NCBI GenBank assembly: GCA_003527965.1
Contig: DPVY01000284.1
Span: 1 to 7,271 of the forward strand
Length of the DNA: 7,271 nt
From: Fidelibacterota bacterium
Lineage (GTDB): Bacteria; Fidelibacterota; UBA2242
Direction: 5' to 3'
Shown: positions 4,809 through 7,271 of the stretch, one piece after another
How the letters are laid out: every line of letters starts with the position of its first letter
Position numbering within the stretch: position 1 is the stretch's first letter
The notes under the pieces: model-generated
The model's input: only the letters and a program-made list of their open reading frames with translations
Told to the model about the DNA's origin: nothing
Database searches by the model: none
Position numbers and translations under genes: made by a program

Positions 4809-7229
4809 ATGAGCTATCCATTTAAGGAGATTGAGCAGAAGTGGCAGAAATACTGGGAAGATAATAAAACCTTCAAGGCGGTCGATTTTTCCGATAAACC
4901 AAAATATTATGTTCTTGATATGTTTCCTTATCCTTCAGGGGTCGGATTACATGTCGGTCATCCGGAAGGATATATTGCGACGGATATCGTTGCCCGGTAT
5001 AAACGGAAAAAGGGGTTCAACGTACTTCACCCGATGGGTTGGGATGCATTTGGGCTGCCTGCTGAAAATTATGCTTTAGAGACCGGAACTCATCCAAAAA
5101 TTACGACTGAAAATAATATAAATACATTCCGGCGCCAGATAAAATCTTTCGGCTTTTCTTACGATTGGGATCGCGAAATTAATACTACGGATCCAAAATA
5201 TTATAAATGGACTCAATGGATTTTTCTGCAACTTTATAAGAAGGGATTAGTATACCGGGCGGAAATTCCCGTCAATTGGTGCCCGGAATTGAAAACGGTT
5301 CTTGCCAATGAAGAGGTAATTAACGGAAAATCTGAACGTGGCGGTCATCCGGTAGTTAAAAAGCCTATGCGGCAATGGATCCTGAAAATTACCGCCTATG
5401 CCGACCGGTTATTGGAAGACCTTGATCTTATTGATTTTCCCGATAGTATCAAGGAAATGCAGAAGAACTGGATTGGTCGGTCCGAAGGCGCTGACGTGGT
5501 ATTTAAATTAGCCGGTACTGAAAAAACATTGAATGTGTTTACGACACGTCCCGATACGCTTTATGGAGCGACCTATATGGTGGTTGCTCCCGAACATTCA
5601 ATCCTCGATGAACTTGTACCTGATGAATTCAAAGCAGATGTAAAAGCTTATAAAGCAAAAGCCCTTATGAAAAGCGATCTTGATCGCACTGATTTGGCGA
5701 AAGAGAAGACCGGCGTATTTACCGGAATTTATGCCATAAATCCGGTAAATAATCGGCAAATCCCGGTTTGGACTTCTGATTATGTACTGATAACCTATGG
5801 GACAGGCGCAATTATGGCGGTTCCCGGTCACGATCAGAGAGACTGGGAATTTGCAAAAAAGTTCGGTCTTGATATTATTGAGGTGATTTCCGGCGGACAA
5901 ATTGAAAAAGAAGCCTGGACCGGTGATGGAGTTTTGGTAAATTCGGGAATATTAAACGGTTTGAATGGCGATGAAGCTAAAATAAAAATCACCAATTGGC
6001 TTGAAGAACATAAGATTGGCAAGGCGACTATTCAGTACAAACTGCGGGATTGGGTGTTTTCGAGACAACGTTATTGGGGTGAGCCGTTTCCATTGAAATT
6101 TAATGATAATGGCGATGTGATCTTATTGGAAGACGATGAATTACCTTTGGAATTGCCCGAAATCAAACATTTTCAACCCAGCGGAACCGGAGAATCTCCT
6201 TTGGCTAATGTTGAAGAATGGGTTAATCACATAGATCCTGAAACAAGGGAGAGGTTTCACTATGAAACCAACACGATGCCCCAGTGGGCCGGTTCCTGTT
6301 GGTATTATTTGCGGTATATCGATCCTGATAATGAAAAGGAAGCCTGGAATAAAGAAAAAGAAAAATACTGGATGCCGGTTGATTTATACATTGGTGGCGC
6401 CGAGCACGCCGTCTTGCATCTTTTATACGCCCGTTTTTGGCATAAAGTACTATATGATTTGAACCTGGTAAGTACGCCCGAGCCCTTTATGAAACTTGTG
6501 AATCAGGGAATGATTCTCGGTGAAGATGGCGAAAAAATGAGTAAATCCAGGGGGAATGTCATCAATCCCGATGAAATTATTCATAAATTCGGGGCGGATA
6601 CATTTCGAATGTATGAAATGTTCATGGGGCCTCTGACCAGGACAAAACCGTGGAGCACATCCAGTATCGACGGCTTACATCGCTTTTTGACGAAAGTGTG
6701 GAATTTGATTGTTGACAGCGATGGAAATGTGAGGACAGATATCAAAGAGGTTGAACCTAAATTCGAAACTCTAATATTAATAAATAAAACAGTTTATAAA
6801 GTTTCAAAAGATACTGAAAATCTTCATTTCAATACTGCGATTTCTCAATTCATGATTTTTATTAATGAATTCAGCAAACTTTCCATTAAGCCGAAGTCGG
6901 TTGTTGAGGATTTTATCAATTTGCTAAATCCCTATGCGCCACATTTAACGGAACATTTATGGTATATGCTTGGTAATCACGATAAAGAATTGTCCTTTTA
7001 CCAATTGCCGGAATATGAAAATAAATATCTTATGGCAGATAATGTTAAAATGGCTGTACAGATAAACGGAAAAGTAAGAGGCTCTTTTGATATTTCCAGA
7101 GATTCTGATGATAGTACCTGCATAGAAGCTGCCCGAAACATTGAAAACGTACAGCGATTCCTCGAAGGAAAAACTATTATTAAACAGTTTGTAATAAAAA
7201 ACCGGATAGTAAGTTTCGTTGTAAAATAA
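4809..7229 (+). CDS. leuS: Leucyl-tRNA synthetase, short Bacillus-type
   Basis: This class Ia enzyme charges tRNA-Leu with leucine using ATP and edits mischarged products. The HIGH motif is HVGH at 48-51 and the KMSKS motif is at 576-580. The CP1 editing domain (about 225-415) carries the threonine-rich TTRPDT at 245-250 and GTGAIMAVPGHDQRD at 331-345, with the conserved editing Asp345. RDWVFSRQRYWGEPFP at 413-428 and GGAEHAVLHLLYARFWHK at 529-546 are core signatures. The anticodon-binding helices follow (about 620-740), then the C-terminal domain with VQINGKVRG at 750-758. Its 806 residues match the B. subtilis enzyme (about 804) rather than E. coli (860). The leucine-specific domain before KMSKS is missing: QGMIL is followed almost at once by GEDGEKMSKS. 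The second pair of zinc-binding cysteines is replaced by GKSERGGHPV at 173-182. It lies 89 bases after serA with its own good ribosome binding site. It could be co-transcribed or have its own promoter; neither is shown. Confidence 0.97.
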   Translation: MSYPFKEIEQKWQKYWEDNKTFKAVDFSDKPKYYVLDMFPYPSGVGLHVGHPEGYIATDIVARYKRKKGFNVLHPMGWDAFGLPAENYALETGTHPKITTENNINTFRRQIKSFGFSYDWDREINTTDPKYYKWTQWIFLQLYKKGLVYRAEIPVNWCPELKTVLANEEVINGKSERGGHPVVKKPMRQWILKITAYADRLLEDLDLIDFPDSIKEMQKNWIGRSEGADVVFKLAGTEKTLNVFTTRPDTLYGATYMVVAPEHSILDELVPDEFKADVKAYKAKALMKSDLDRTDLAKEKTGVFTGIYAINPVNNRQIPVWTSDYVLITYGTGAIMAVPGHDQRDWEFAKKFGLDIIEVISGGQIEKEAWTGDGVLVNSGILNGLNGDEAKIKITNWLEEHKIGKATIQYKLRDWVFSRQRYWGEPFPLKFNDNGDVILLEDDELPLELPEIKHFQPSGTGESPLANVEEWVNHIDPETRERFHYETNTMPQWAGSCWYYLRYIDPDNEKEAWNKEKEKYWMPVDLYIGGAEHAVLHLLYARFWHKVLYDLNLVSTPEPFMKLVNQGMILGEDGEKMSKSRGNVINPDEIIHKFGADTFRMYEMFMGPLTRTKPWSTSSIDGLHRFLTKVWNLIVDSDGNVRTDIKEVEPKFETLILINKTVYKVSKDTENLHFNTAISQFMIFINEFSKLSIKPKSVVEDFINLLNPYAPHLTEHLWYMLGNHDKELSFYQLPEYENKYLMADNVKMAVQINGKVRGSFDISRDSDDSTCIEAARNIENVQRFLEGKTIIKQFVIKNRIVSFVVK

Positions 7230-7243
7230 TATAGATGGTAAAG

Positions 7244-7260
7244 TTATCTCTATGAGATAA
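7244..7260. other. Hairpin after leuS
   Basis: TTATCTC (7244-7250) and GAGATAA (7254-7260) form a perfect 7-bp stem with a TAT loop, 14 bases after the leuS stop. The bases that follow are AAAAAGTG-like rather than a T-run, so it does not look like a standard intrinsic terminator on the plus strand. It may stabilise the mRNA end, be a weak terminator, or belong to a repeat that continues beyond the window. Confidence 0.4.
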
Positions 7261-7271
7261 AAAGTGATTAT

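Noticed and set aside
7244..7271. Intrinsic terminator for leuS.
   Set aside because: The 7-bp stem is real but is followed by A-rich sequence rather than T-rich sequence; it is listed only as a hairpin.

Overview
The window is a bacterial chromosomal segment of moderate A+T richness (estimated by eye, not counted). It carries four complete, same-strand protein genes of mostly housekeeping character. They are a UMF1/Atg22-like major facilitator transporter (127-1920), an AsnA-type aspartate-ammonia ligase (asnA, 2391-3452), an E. coli-like D-3-phosphoglycerate dehydrogenase with an ACT domain (serA, 3505-4719), and a short Bacillus-type leucyl-tRNA synthetase (leuS, 4809-7229). No tRNA, rRNA, CRISPR array, transposase or phage gene was recognised.

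The first 126 bases hold a degenerate heptamer tandem repeat and the ribosome binding site of the transporter, which starts at TTG. The 470-base gap between the transporter and asnA (1921-2390) is non-coding and rich in repeats. It contains two near-identical palindromic repeats, a possible 203-bp MITE-like element bounded by 19-bp inverted repeats with one mismatch, a REP-like motif and an 8-bp-stem hairpin. This gap separates the transporter from the asnA-serA-leuS block, where gaps are only 52 and 89 bases and contain no convincing terminator. Co-transcription of asnA and serA is plausible; for leuS it is less certain.

The downstream genes share an amino-acid theme. AsnA makes asparagine from aspartate and ammonia, SerA commits 3-phosphoglycerate to serine, and LeuS charges tRNA-Leu. 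The transporter belongs to a superfamily branch whose eukaryotic member Atg22 exports amino acids from the vacuole, but its substrate here is unknown. Its most unusual feature is an insertion of about 150-160 residues between predicted membrane segments 5 and 6, probably facing the outside of the membrane.

The taxon cannot be fixed from this window. Intergenic short repeats, AsnA, and a LeuRS without zinc ligands or leucine-specific domain would fit an uncultured member of the Bacteroidota/FCB assemblage or a related lineage, but this is a low-confidence guess. I did not find a convincing new multi-gene system. The leads worth a second look are the transporter insertion and the repeat cluster at 1957-2314.
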